Assembly: GCA_002372175.1 (NCBI GenBank)
Contig: DFIS01000049.1
Location: 78,569 to 142,568, forward strand
Direction of reading: 5' to 3'
Origin: Solobacterium sp. UBA3691
GTDB lineage: Bacteria > Bacillota_I > Bacilli_A > Erysipelotrichales > Erysipelotrichaceae
Length of the DNA: 64,000 bases
Shown: positions 10,139 through 18,016 of the stretch, in pieces
How the letters are laid out: each line of letters begins with the position of its first letter
Position numbering within the stretch: position 1 is the stretch's first letter
Program-made: the position numbers and the translations under genes
Notes under the pieces: generated by a model
What the model was told of the DNA's origin: nothing
The model's input: the letters and a program-made list of their open reading frames with translations, nothing else
The model's database searches: none

Positions 10139-11287
10139 ATGTTTCGGAAGGTGATCCTGACAGTATTGGCATTCCTGTTTGCGCTGGGCTTTGCGGAAGG
10201 TGTTTTCCTGTCCTTTAAAGCTGCCCAAAGCGTCGATACACTGCCGGAGAAGCGGCAGGCAGTCAAAGCCAAAATGACTGCACCGTTTGATGCACGTTCC
10301 CGGGAGGCACGCACAATGGCGGAGTATAACGGGTTCTTCCGCAGGCTGATCGGCAGCCGTATCTTCGGTGAGTTCTATTTGCTGGACAGCGGTTCCCTGA
10401 CACCCCGCTATGTATTCTCCGACCTGCATACCGATACGGAGGCAGTGATCTCCCTGGCGGAATTCTGTCAGGAGCACGATACACCGTTTCTCTATACCGT
10501 ATTGCCCGCAAAGGCCCTGTATGACGAAGACTTTACAAAGTACGGCTTAAGCCAGAACAAGGAGGCTCTTACCGATGTATTTGTGAAGGATCTGGATCAG
10601 GCAGGTGTACACTGTCTGGATCTTCGGCAGATGGTAAAGGCATTAAACGAAAACCCGTATGATGCATTCTATTACGGAGATCATCACCAGACAGTCTCTA
10701 CCGGACTGGAAGAAGCCAGGGCAGTATCTGCGTATCTGAATGATGAGCTGGGTGTATACAGTGATACACAGATACTGAAGGAAGAGAATCTGCACAGGGA
10801 GTATTACGAAGACTGCTGGGTAGGGGAATCCTCCCGGAAGACAGGTGTATCTTATCTGGGTCTTGAGGATTATGAATATATCGCTCCGGTGATCCCGACG
10901 AGTTTTCACTTTACCGATCCAGGCAGAGGGATCGATCTGGAAGGAGACTTTACGGTGATGGTCAGGGATACCTTCCTGAACGGTACGATGAGTACGGAAG
11001 AAAGCAGACATTATGCCTACCTGTACGGAAACTCCGCGATCCAGTACATCACCAACAACATGCAGGACAGGACAAGGATCCTGGTGATCAAGGATTCCCA
11101 TTCCCAGGTGATCAATCCGTTTTTGGCCATGACCGTAAGTGAGATCACAAGCTGGGATGTCCGCTATAACAACAACAGTCTCAGGGAGTATATTGCCTCA
11201 GGGGACTTTGACGCCGTGATCCTGATGTACAGTCAGACGATGTTCTGCCGTACACTTAACGGGAAATACATGTTCGATCTTGACTGA
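10139..11287 (+). CDS. SGNH/DHHW-like (AlgJ/AlgX-type) O-acylation partner protein
   Basis: The 382-residue protein has one N-terminal membrane anchor and an extracellular domain. Family-type motifs are FYYGDHHQTVSTG near residue 180, where relatives carry DHHWT or DTHW, and LVIKDSHSQVINPFLAM near 320, the catalytic-Ser-like block. Such proteins act with MBOAT membrane acyltransferases to O-acetylate or otherwise acylate exported glycans. It starts 8 nt after the broken MBOAT gene, so its natural partner seems lost. The substitution of Gln for the usual Trp after DHH is unusual. Confidence 0.7.
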   Translation: MFRKVILTVLAFLFALGFAEGVFLSFKAAQSVDTLPEKRQAVKAKMTAPFDARSREARTMAEYNGFFRRLIGSRIFGEFYLLDSGSLTPRYVFSDLHTDTEAVISLAEFCQEHDTPFLYTVLPAKALYDEDFTKYGLSQNKEALTDVFVKDLDQAGVHCLDLRQMVKALNENPYDAFYYGDHHQTVSTGLEEARAVSAYLNDELGVYSDTQILKEENLHREYYEDCWVGESSRKTGVSYLGLEDYEYIAPVIPTSFHFTDPGRGIDLEGDFTVMVRDTFLNGTMSTEESRHYAYLYGNSAIQYITNNMQDRTRILVIKDSHSQVINPFLAMTVSEITSWDVRYNNNSLREYIASGDFDAVILMYSQTMFCRTLNGKYMFDLD

Positions 11288-11357
11288 AATCTGATCTCTT
11301 CGTGATAAGAAAAAAATGAGTTTCCAAGCTATTCAGCAGTACCATCCCGTGATATCT

Positions 11358-11366
11358 TGCTATAAT
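11358..11366 (+). promoter_or_regulatory. Extended -10 promoter before the Stealth gene
   Basis: TGC-TATAAT (hexamer 11361-11366) lies in the 114-nt gap after the DHHW-like gene. The leader to the ATG at 11402 would be about 28 nt and has no clear Shine-Dalgarno sequence. Confidence 0.5.
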
Positions 11367-11401
11367 AAATTCAGCAGAATCATATTTTCATAAAGAATAT
11401 T

Positions 11402-12403
11402 ATGAGCGACACGACGATCGACGTGCTGGTCACCTGGCTTGACGCAGATGATCCCGTCTGGCAAATCTTACGGCAGCAATATCCCAATTCTGATCTCGAG
11501 GCCAGCGGACCGGTACGATACAGGAATTGGGGTTTTTTATGTTATCTGTTCCGGGGTATCGAAAGGTACATGCCCTGGGTCAGCCGGATCTATTTTGTTA
11601 CATACGGACATGTACCGGCATGGCTGAATACGGATCATCCGAAGCTGACAGTCGTCAGGCATGAGGATTTTATCCCGCAGGAATATCTGCCCACATTCAG
11701 TATCCGGCCTGCGGAGCTGAACTTCCACCGTATTGAAGGACTGTCTGAACAGTTCATCTATTTCAACGATGACATGTTCGTCCTGCAGCCAAGGAAGCCG
11801 GAGGATTTCTTCATTGACGGAAAGCCTGCGGATACATTTGCCTGGAATGCCGTCTCGGTCAAACCCGGCAATACGATGACGGAACATGTGATCCTGAACG
11901 ATCTGGAGCTGATCGCGGAATACACCGACAAGAAACAGGTACAGCGGGAACAGTGGAGGGCGCTGCTCAGCCCGAAGAACGGTTCCCGGGTATTCAAGAG
12001 TCTGCTGTTATTCCCGTGGAAGTCCTATACCGGTATTGAGAATCCGCACCAGGCCCAGCCGCATCTGAAGAGCACCTTCGCAGAGCTCTGGGAAGCAGCA
12101 CCGGAGATACTGGATAAAACATGCCGGCACCGGTATCGTTCCCGTGAGGATATCAACCAGTGGGCTGCCAGATACTGGAATCTTGTCCATGGCCGGTATG
12201 TGCTGAAGAGGCGCGTAAACGAACTGTACTATCAACTGCAGGATCACAACCCCAAACTGATCGAAAAGATGAGGCAGGGAAAGATCTCGATGCTGTGTCT
12301 GGCAGAGAATCCGGAGATCAGGGACGTACAGACAGCTGCCGATGAGATCAGAGCTGTATTTGAAGAACTGTTTCCGGAAAGATCATCATTTGAACGTGAA
12401 TAA
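11402..12403 (+). CDS. Stealth-family sugar-phosphate transferase
   Basis: The 333-residue protein begins IDVLVTWLDADDPVW (Stealth CR1, usually DIVYTWVDG). It continues with the CR2 region (RYRNWGFLCYLFRGIERYMPWVSRIYFVTYG, VPAWLN, FIYFNDDMFVLQP) and downstream Stealth-like CR3/CR4 sequence. Stealth proteins are hexose-1-phosphoryltransferases that build phosphodiester-linked capsules. This implies that the polymer made here contains sugar-phosphate linkages. It begins a run of closely spaced or overlapping genes to about 17979. Confidence 0.88.
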   Translation: MSDTTIDVLVTWLDADDPVWQILRQQYPNSDLEASGPVRYRNWGFLCYLFRGIERYMPWVSRIYFVTYGHVPAWLNTDHPKLTVVRHEDFIPQEYLPTFSIRPAELNFHRIEGLSEQFIYFNDDMFVLQPRKPEDFFIDGKPADTFAWNAVSVKPGNTMTEHVILNDLELIAEYTDKKQVQREQWRALLSPKNGSRVFKSLLLFPWKSYTGIENPHQAQPHLKSTFAELWEAAPEILDKTCRHRYRSREDINQWAARYWNLVHGRYVLKRRVNELYYQLQDHNPKLIEKMRQGKISMLCLAENPEIRDVQTAADEIRAVFEELFPERSSFERE

Positions 12404-12404
12404 T

Positions 12405-13046
12405 ATGAACGGAATCGATTATAAAGAATACACAAAAGAACAGTTTGCCAGGTTTTCACAGGAATTTGATGAGTCTGATGCTTATGCGATGTGTAAGGAA
12501 GACTACCCGGCAATTCTTGCGGAACTGCAGAAAGAGTCTTTTCAGTGTCTTCTTGACTGCGGATGCGGTACCGGCGCTATGCTGGAGATCATCCATGATC
12601 ATTATCCTGACGGGAAGTATTACGGTATCGATCTGACCCCGGAAATGATTGCCAAAGCAGAGGCGAGAAAACTTCCGCATACGATCTTTCAGGTCGGTGA
12701 CTGCGAAGATCTGCCGTATGAGGATGAAATGTTTGATGATGTGATCTGCTCGCACAGTTTTCATCATTATCCGGAACCGGAGCGCTTCTTTGCGTCGGTA
12801 TACAGGGTGCTGAAACCGGGCGGAAGACTGATCATCCGTGATAATACAGGACCGTGGTGGTGGCTTTTAAACATGAACCTGAGGCATATTCCCCGCAATA
12901 ACCGGCTGCTGCACTATGGCGATGTCAAGTTCTACAGCAGGCGTGAAATGAAGCGCTTTGCCCGGAAGAGCGGTCTTGTCATGGAGATCTTTGCGGAACA
13001 TGAAGGTCATAAGATGCACTGTGTGATGCGAAAGAGGAATGTCTGA
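12405..13046 (+). CDS. SAM-dependent class I methyltransferase
   Basis: The ATG at 12405 was chosen because it lies just after the upstream stop codon. The frame is open further upstream, but those starts lie inside the Stealth gene. The 213-residue protein has SAM-binding motif I (LLDCGCGTGAMLEII), motif II-like YYGIDLTPEMIAKAE, the post-II acidic VGDCEDLPYEDEMFDDVIC and RVLKPGGRLIIRD. This is the Methyltransf_11 pattern of small-molecule or sugar O-methyltransferases. In this operon it may methylate a sugar or the end of the growing glycan. Its stop overlaps the next start by one base. Confidence 0.8.
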   Translation: MNGIDYKEYTKEQFARFSQEFDESDAYAMCKEDYPAILAELQKESFQCLLDCGCGTGAMLEIIHDHYPDGKYYGIDLTPEMIAKAEARKLPHTIFQVGDCEDLPYEDEMFDDVICSHSFHHYPEPERFFASVYRVLKPGGRLIIRDNTGPWWWLLNMNLRHIPRNNRLLHYGDVKFYSRREMKRFARKSGLVMEIFAEHEGHKMHCVMRKRNV

Positions 13047-14254
13047 TGAAACTGCTGTTTCTGATCACAAAACTGTACGGAGGCGGTGCTGAGCGGGTGG
13101 TATGCAGGCTGGCTTCGGCCCTGGCAGAGAAACATCAGGTATATGTCATCGTTACATATCCGGATGGGAAGGGGACGTATGATATCGATCCCCGGGTCCA
13201 TGTGGAAGATCTGTATCAGAACTACTATCCCGGTTTTCTCGGAAGACGCCGGCAGACACATGAACGTCTGCAGTTTATCCGCAGGAAGAAGAGGGAGTGG
13301 CAGATCGACTGTACGCTCAGCTTTCTCGAACAGCCTAACCACGACAATGTACGCACACGCACAGGGGACAGGATCATCGTCTCGGTCAGAAGCTCCCAGG
13401 GATATATCCTGAAGGGCAGCCTGAAGGATATCCTGCGCAGCCGGTTTGCGGTAACCATGGCAGCGATGCGTGCTGACTTTGTCGTCGGAGTCTCCAGCCG
13501 GATAGCTCAGGATCAGATCAGATACTTCGGTGCTTCGGCGAAGAAGACCGTGACGATATACAATCCCGTGGATGCGGAAGACCTGCAGAACCGGATGCAC
13601 GAAGAGACAGATCCTGCTTTCCGGATATTTGCGTCATCACATCCGTTTATCTTCATCACGGCCGGCAGACTGGCCGAACAGAAGGGACACTGGCATCTGA
13701 TCCGTGCCTTTAAGTACGTACATGAGCGTTATCCGGATACCGGACTGGTGATCCTCGGTACAGGAGATATGCAGGAATACCTGCAGAAAGTGATCACGGA
13801 CAATGATCTTACCGATCATGTATACATGCCCGGGTTTACCTTTCATCCGTTTGCCCATTATCGGTATGCACAGGTATTCGTCTTTCCGTCGCTGTTTGAG
13901 GGCTTTCCCAATGCCCTGCTTGAGGCAATGGCCTGCGGTCTCCCGGTGATCTCTGCCGACTGTGACTCAGGACCGCGGGAACTGCTGGCACCGGCAACAG
14001 ACTTCTCTGTAATGACACAGGATATCGAAGAGGCAGCCTATGGCATCCTGATCCCCTGTATGTCCGATCATCACCTGGATACGGAAGAGCTCGAAAGTGA
14101 AGAAGAATACCTGACAGAGGCCATGCTCAGGTATTATGAAGAACCCTCGCTGCGGGAATACTATGCACAGAAGGGACTTGAACGGATAAAGGATTTTGGG
14201 ACCGGGAAGATCGCTTCACAATGGGAAACACTGTTTCCGGAGGTACACCGATGA
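13046..14254 (+). CDS. Family 4 glycosyltransferase
   Basis: The 402-residue GT-B enzyme has an N-terminal GGGAERVVCRLASAL and the donor-binding block FITAGRLAEQKGHWHLIRAF. Its EX7E-type motif is FPSLFEGFPNALLEAMACGLPVISADC. These are retaining transferases using UDP- or GDP-sugars at the membrane face. The next gene is a close paralogue (14251) and overlaps it by 4 nt (ATGA), so the pair probably arose by tandem duplication and adds successive sugars. Confidence 0.9.
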   Translation: MKLLFLITKLYGGGAERVVCRLASALAEKHQVYVIVTYPDGKGTYDIDPRVHVEDLYQNYYPGFLGRRRQTHERLQFIRRKKREWQIDCTLSFLEQPNHDNVRTRTGDRIIVSVRSSQGYILKGSLKDILRSRFAVTMAAMRADFVVGVSSRIAQDQIRYFGASAKKTVTIYNPVDAEDLQNRMHEETDPAFRIFASSHPFIFITAGRLAEQKGHWHLIRAFKYVHERYPDTGLVILGTGDMQEYLQKVITDNDLTDHVYMPGFTFHPFAHYRYAQVFVFPSLFEGFPNALLEAMACGLPVISADCDSGPRELLAPATDFSVMTQDIEEAAYGILIPCMSDHHLDTEELESEEEYLTEAMLRYYEEPSLREYYAQKGLERIKDFGTGKIASQWETLFPEVHR

Positions 14255-15477
14255 ACATCATGATCATTATCCACTCACTGCGCGGAGGCGGGGCCGAGAA
14301 GGTAGCTGCCGATCTGATCACACGCATGTCGGCGAAGCACCGGGTATGTGCAGTACTGGTCGAGAATAAAGACAATCATGATTATCCGATCCCGGCAGAG
14401 ATCCCGGTATACTATCTGCGCAGACACGAAGACATATACCGGCGCGGAAACGGCACCAGAGATTATCTGACCGCATATTACAAGGACATGTCTGACCAGA
14501 TCTGGACGATCAAGCAGAGAGAACATATCGACTGTGCTCTGAGTTTTCTTGAGCAGGGAAACTATCTGAATATCCTGTCAAAGGGGAAGGAAAGAGTACT
14601 GATCTCCATACGCAATCATATGTCTGTCAAGGAGATGTACAGACGTACCGGAGATGGTTTCATCATGAAGGGACATATGTCCTATCAGAGAAAAGCAGAT
14701 AAGATCATCTGTGTCTCGGAAGATGTCATGGAAGACCAGTACCGGAACTTTCATATGCCTAAACGCAAGCTGGCAGTGATACGCAACTATACGGATGCAC
14801 AGGAGATACAGAAGAAGGCAGAGGAGCCTCTGGATGATGAAGCGTTCATGGCTTTCCGCAGTTCTCACCGTTTTCTCTTTGTTAATTCCGGCAGACTGAC
14901 CGTGCAGAAGGGACAGAAGCACATCCTGAAGGCATTTGCGGCTGTACATGAACAGTATCCGGATACAGGTCTTCTGATCCTTGGCGACGGTGATCTGCAG
15001 GCTTCGCTTAACAAGGCAGCAGCACTTCTCGGCATTGAAAAGGACGTATGCTTTGCGGGAAGAAAGCAGAATCCGCATGCATACATGAAGCGGTGCGATG
15101 CCTTTGTTCTGGCTTCACTGTATGAGGGATTCTCCAACGTACTGCTGGAAGCCAATGCTCTGACTCTGCCGGTGATCTCTTCGGACTGCGCCGGTGTCAG
15201 GGAACTGTATGACGCAGAAAGAACCGGAAGGATCACCACTGTCAGGGAAACAGACTATGCACTGCTGGTGCCGTGCATGGACATCATCGGTGATACCCTG
15301 ACCGGAATGACGGAGAAAGAGAAGTATCTGTATCAGGCGATGATCCGGATGTATGAAGATGATGATCTGCGCAGGAAGTATGCGGAAAACAGCAGGATCC
15401 TGCAGGAAAAGTACAGTCCGGAAGTGATCCTGCCGTTATGGGAAGCGGTATGTGAAGGGAGAGCTGTACATGAATAG
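14251..15477 (+). CDS. Family 4 glycosyltransferase, paralogue of the preceding gene
   Basis: The start at 14251 overlaps the upstream TGA (ATGA); an earlier in-frame start at 14221 is less likely. The 408-residue protein shares the same plan: MIIIHSLRGGGAEKVAADLI at the N-terminus, NSGRLTVQKGQKHILKAF in the middle and LASLYEGFSNVLLEANALTLPVISSDCAG in the EX7E block. The conserved Glu residues are present, so it should be active. It is likely translated by coupling with the previous gene. Confidence 0.9.
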   Translation: MNIMIIIHSLRGGGAEKVAADLITRMSAKHRVCAVLVENKDNHDYPIPAEIPVYYLRRHEDIYRRGNGTRDYLTAYYKDMSDQIWTIKQREHIDCALSFLEQGNYLNILSKGKERVLISIRNHMSVKEMYRRTGDGFIMKGHMSYQRKADKIICVSEDVMEDQYRNFHMPKRKLAVIRNYTDAQEIQKKAEEPLDDEAFMAFRSSHRFLFVNSGRLTVQKGQKHILKAFAAVHEQYPDTGLLILGDGDLQASLNKAAALLGIEKDVCFAGRKQNPHAYMKRCDAFVLASLYEGFSNVLLEANALTLPVISSDCAGVRELYDAERTGRITTVRETDYALLVPCMDIIGDTLTGMTEKEKYLYQAMIRMYEDDDLRRKYAENSRILQEKYSPEVILPLWEAVCEGRAVHE

Positions 15478-16495
15478 GCATATCCTGGTGACAGGGGCAG
15501 CCGGTTTTATCGGTGCTTTCCTGTGCAAAAGACTGCTGGCTGAGGGAAACTATGACAAGGTCATCGGCATTGACAGCCTGAACGATTACTATGATCCTGC
15601 ACTGAAGTTTTCCCGTCTGCAGCAGCTGCAGGATCCCCGTTTCGTCTTTGTGCAGGGAGATATCGCCGATGCGCAGTGTGTCGGAAAGATCATGGAGGAA
15701 TACCGTCCGGAAGTGATCGTCAATCTGGCTGCACAGGCAGGCATACGCTATTCTGCCGAGCATCCGGAAGTATATTTACATGCGAATATCATTGGCTTCT
15801 TTACGATCCTGGAAGCTGCCAGAAAGTATGCTGTCAGGCATCTTGTCTATGCTTCATCCTCATCGGTCTACGGTATGCGCAATGACCCGCCTTTTTCGGT
15901 AAAGGACCGTACCGATCATCCGAAGTCTTTCTACGCAGCGACCAAGGCAGCAGATGAACTGATGGCTTACGCCTACAGTCAGACCTATGGTATACCGATG
16001 ACCGGATGCCGTTTCTTTACTGTATACGGACCTATGGGAAGACCGGATATGGCATATTTCAAGTTCTCTGAGATCCTGCGAAGAGGCGGTACGATCAGTC
16101 TCTATAACTACGGGAAGTGTCAGCGGGACTTTACCTATATCGATGACATCATTGATGCGGTAATGCGGATCATTGCCAGTCCTCCGGCAGGGGATGAAAG
16201 CGGCGTTCCGCATGTTCTGTACAATGTCGGCGGCGGCAGACCTGTCGGACTTGAAGACTTTACGCAGATCCTGTGTGAGAAACTGAAGAAGTACGGTATT
16301 CTGTCAGAAGATCTTGTTCTGGAAGATCATATCGAACGTGTGCCGATGCAGAAGGGAGATGTCGAACTGACCTGTGCCGATACCCGTGATCTTGAAGAGA
16401 ACTTCGGCATCGTACCGGCTGTGATGATCGGCGAGGGACTGGACCGTTTTGCCTGCTGGTATGCGTCGTACGTCAGATACAGCAGTATTGTTTGA
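15470..16495 (+). CDS. UDP-glucuronate 4-epimerase-like NAD-dependent epimerase
   Basis: The ATG at 15470 follows a GGGAG ribosome-binding site inside the end of the previous gene. The 341-residue SDR protein has the NAD motif GAAGFIGAFL, the substrate-class motif NDYYDPALKFSRL, YASSSSVYG, the catalytic YAATK (Tyr-x3-Lys) and TVYGPMGRPDMAYFKF. The last and the NDYYD block are typical of CapI/LpsL-type UDP-glucuronate 4-epimerases, which supply UDP-galacturonate. Other 4-epimerases of the same subfamily cannot be excluded. It suggests an acidic sugar in the polymer. Confidence 0.8.
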   Translation: MNRHILVTGAAGFIGAFLCKRLLAEGNYDKVIGIDSLNDYYDPALKFSRLQQLQDPRFVFVQGDIADAQCVGKIMEEYRPEVIVNLAAQAGIRYSAEHPEVYLHANIIGFFTILEAARKYAVRHLVYASSSSVYGMRNDPPFSVKDRTDHPKSFYAATKAADELMAYAYSQTYGIPMTGCRFFTVYGPMGRPDMAYFKFSEILRRGGTISLYNYGKCQRDFTYIDDIIDAVMRIIASPPAGDESGVPHVLYNVGGGRPVGLEDFTQILCEKLKKYGILSEDLVLEDHIERVPMQKGDVELTCADTRDLEENFGIVPAVMIGEGLDRFACWYASYVRYSSIV

Positions 16496-16524
16496 AATAA
16501 AAAAACAGGGTAGGATAAGTATTG

Positions 16525-17076
16525 ATGAAAAAGAAGATTCTATTTTTGTTCACATATATTATTCTTACCGGATGTATCGCCAAGAGCGGTGCCAGACTGT
16601 ACGAAGAGACACCGAAGCCTCAGGTATCGGCGGTGGCTGAGAAAACACCGGAAGCCACGGACGGGGCTGTGGATGATCTGCTTGTGGAAGCTGATGAAGC
16701 AGATAAGCAAGCATATCAGAAGTACTTTGAGACCGATCATCTCGATCTTGATCTGACGTTCATGAGCAGTACAGCGATCTACAGCGAAGTTTTTAATATG
16801 ACCCAGACCCCGGAAGAATATGACGGCAAGATGATCCGGCTCAGCGGTTTATTCATGAGGACTGCCGATGACAAGGGGAATCCGATCCTGGGTGTGATCA
16901 TCCCCGACGCAACAGCCTGCTGTTCACAGGGCATAGAGGTACGTCTGAAGACAGATCTCTCGCTCCCCAAGGAGGGAACACCGGTAACTGTTGAAGGTGT
17001 TTTTGCCCATGAAGAGCTTGGATACTATGTCAATCTCGTGCTTGAAGAAGCCGACCTCTGGACATTTGAGGGGTAA
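16525..17076 (+). CDS. Lipoprotein with OB-fold-like (TIGR03943/DUF1980-like) C-terminus
   Basis: The 183-residue protein starts with a short signal peptide ending in a lipobox (ILTGC, Cys at about 17), so it is anchored outside the membrane. A Glu- and Ala-rich linker follows. The C-terminal 100 residues (YDGKMIRLSGLFMR, GVIIPDATACCSQGIEVRL, GTPVTVEGVF) resemble the C-terminal domain of TIGR03943 proteins, which contain a CC motif near DA and an OB-like fold. Function is unknown. The start is ATG at 16525; a TTG just before it is possible. It is 3 nt upstream of the lipid kinase gene. Confidence 0.6.
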   Translation: MKKKILFLFTYIILTGCIAKSGARLYEETPKPQVSAVAEKTPEATDGAVDDLLVEADEADKQAYQKYFETDHLDLDLTFMSSTAIYSEVFNMTQTPEEYDGKMIRLSGLFMRTADDKGNPILGVIIPDATACCSQGIEVRLKTDLSLPKEGTPVTVEGVFAHEELGYYVNLVLEEADLWTFEG

Positions 17077-17079
17077 ACA

Positions 17080-17979
17080 ATGGAAAAAGCAGTACTGGTA
17101 TTAAACGGTAAGGCAGGAAACAGTTTTGGAAAGAGAAATGCCTACCAGATGATCTCCAAACTGTATGAACAGGGGATCGAGTGTCTGGTCATCCCTGTCG
17201 GCAGCGGAGAGAAGACGGATCTCGGCGAGATGCTGGAGAGATACCGTGATATGTTTCAGCTTGTGATCTGTGCCGGCGGCGACGGTACGCTGCATCACAC
17301 GGTAAACGCCATGCTGAAGGGAAAGCACGATGCGCCGATCTTCTATTATCCCTGCGGAACAACCAATGATTTTGCCAAATCACTGGGACTGGAGCCAAAT
17401 CTGAACAGGAAGGAAAAACTGATCGGGGATACCCTGATGCCTGTTGATGCAGGTCTCTTCAACAAAGAATACTTTACGTATGTAGCAGCCTTCGGGGCAT
17501 TGACGGAAGTCAGCTACAGTACAGACCAGGATGTCAAGAATGTTCTGGGATATACGGCATATGCTCTGAATTCCCTGCACCTGCTTCCGGGAGGACTGTC
17601 TACACGGATAAAAGTTACGGTGGAAAGCGATGAGTACACGGGGACGGATGAATATATGTACGGTTCCGTCAGTAACTGTTATTCTGTTGCCGGTATCCGT
17701 TCTCCGCTGCTGGCTGATGTATCTCTGGAGGATGGTTACTTTGAAACGGCATTGATCCGTTCACCGAACAGTGTTGAAGATCTCTTTGAGATCATCACGG
17801 AACTGACGGATGAACATGCGGATATCACCAACAGCAGGCATATCCGTCTGTTCAGGACCAGGAAAGTACGCTTTACATTTGAGGAGAAGGTCAGCTGGAC
17901 ACTGGACGGGGAATTCGGCGGTGAGATGAACAAAGCCCTGATCCAGGTCAGGAAACATGCCTTCACGATAAGAAAATAA
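17080..17979 (+). CDS. Diacylglycerol kinase-family lipid kinase
   Basis: The 299-residue protein has the DAGK catalytic pattern: NGKAGNSFGKRNA near the N-terminus, VICAGGDGTLHHTVNAML near residue 65 and PCGTTNDFAKSLGLEP near 92. It is the size of DgkB/YegS/BmrU proteins. Members phosphorylate diacylglycerol or related lipids; DgkB recycles diacylglycerol released by lipoteichoic acid synthesis, which would suit this region. It lies 3 nt after the lipoprotein gene and ends the plus-strand run. Confidence 0.85.
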   Translation: MEKAVLVLNGKAGNSFGKRNAYQMISKLYEQGIECLVIPVGSGEKTDLGEMLERYRDMFQLVICAGGDGTLHHTVNAMLKGKHDAPIFYYPCGTTNDFAKSLGLEPNLNRKEKLIGDTLMPVDAGLFNKEYFTYVAAFGALTEVSYSTDQDVKNVLGYTAYALNSLHLLPGGLSTRIKVTVESDEYTGTDEYMYGSVSNCYSVAGIRSPLLADVSLEDGYFETALIRSPNSVEDLFEIITELTDEHADITNSRHIRLFRTRKVRFTFEEKVSWTLDGEFGGEMNKALIQVRKHAFTIRK

Positions 17980-17982
17980 AAA

Positions 17983-18006
17983 ATACGAAGGTGCATACCT
18001 TCGTAT
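17983..18006 (-). terminator. Intrinsic terminator of the minus-strand yfhO-like gene
   Basis: A 10-bp perfect stem (ATACGAAGGT with ACCTTCGTAT) has a GCAT loop. On the minus strand it is followed by a T-rich run, complementary to the A-rich tract at 17974-17982, so it works best for the minus-strand gene ending at 18017. On the plus strand no T-run follows. Confidence 0.75.
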
Positions 18007-18016
18007 CAGGATACGG

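Noticed and set aside
17983..18006. Bidirectional terminator also ending the lipid kinase operon
   Set aside because: The hairpin has a T-run only in the minus-strand direction, so efficient intrinsic termination on the plus strand is not supported.
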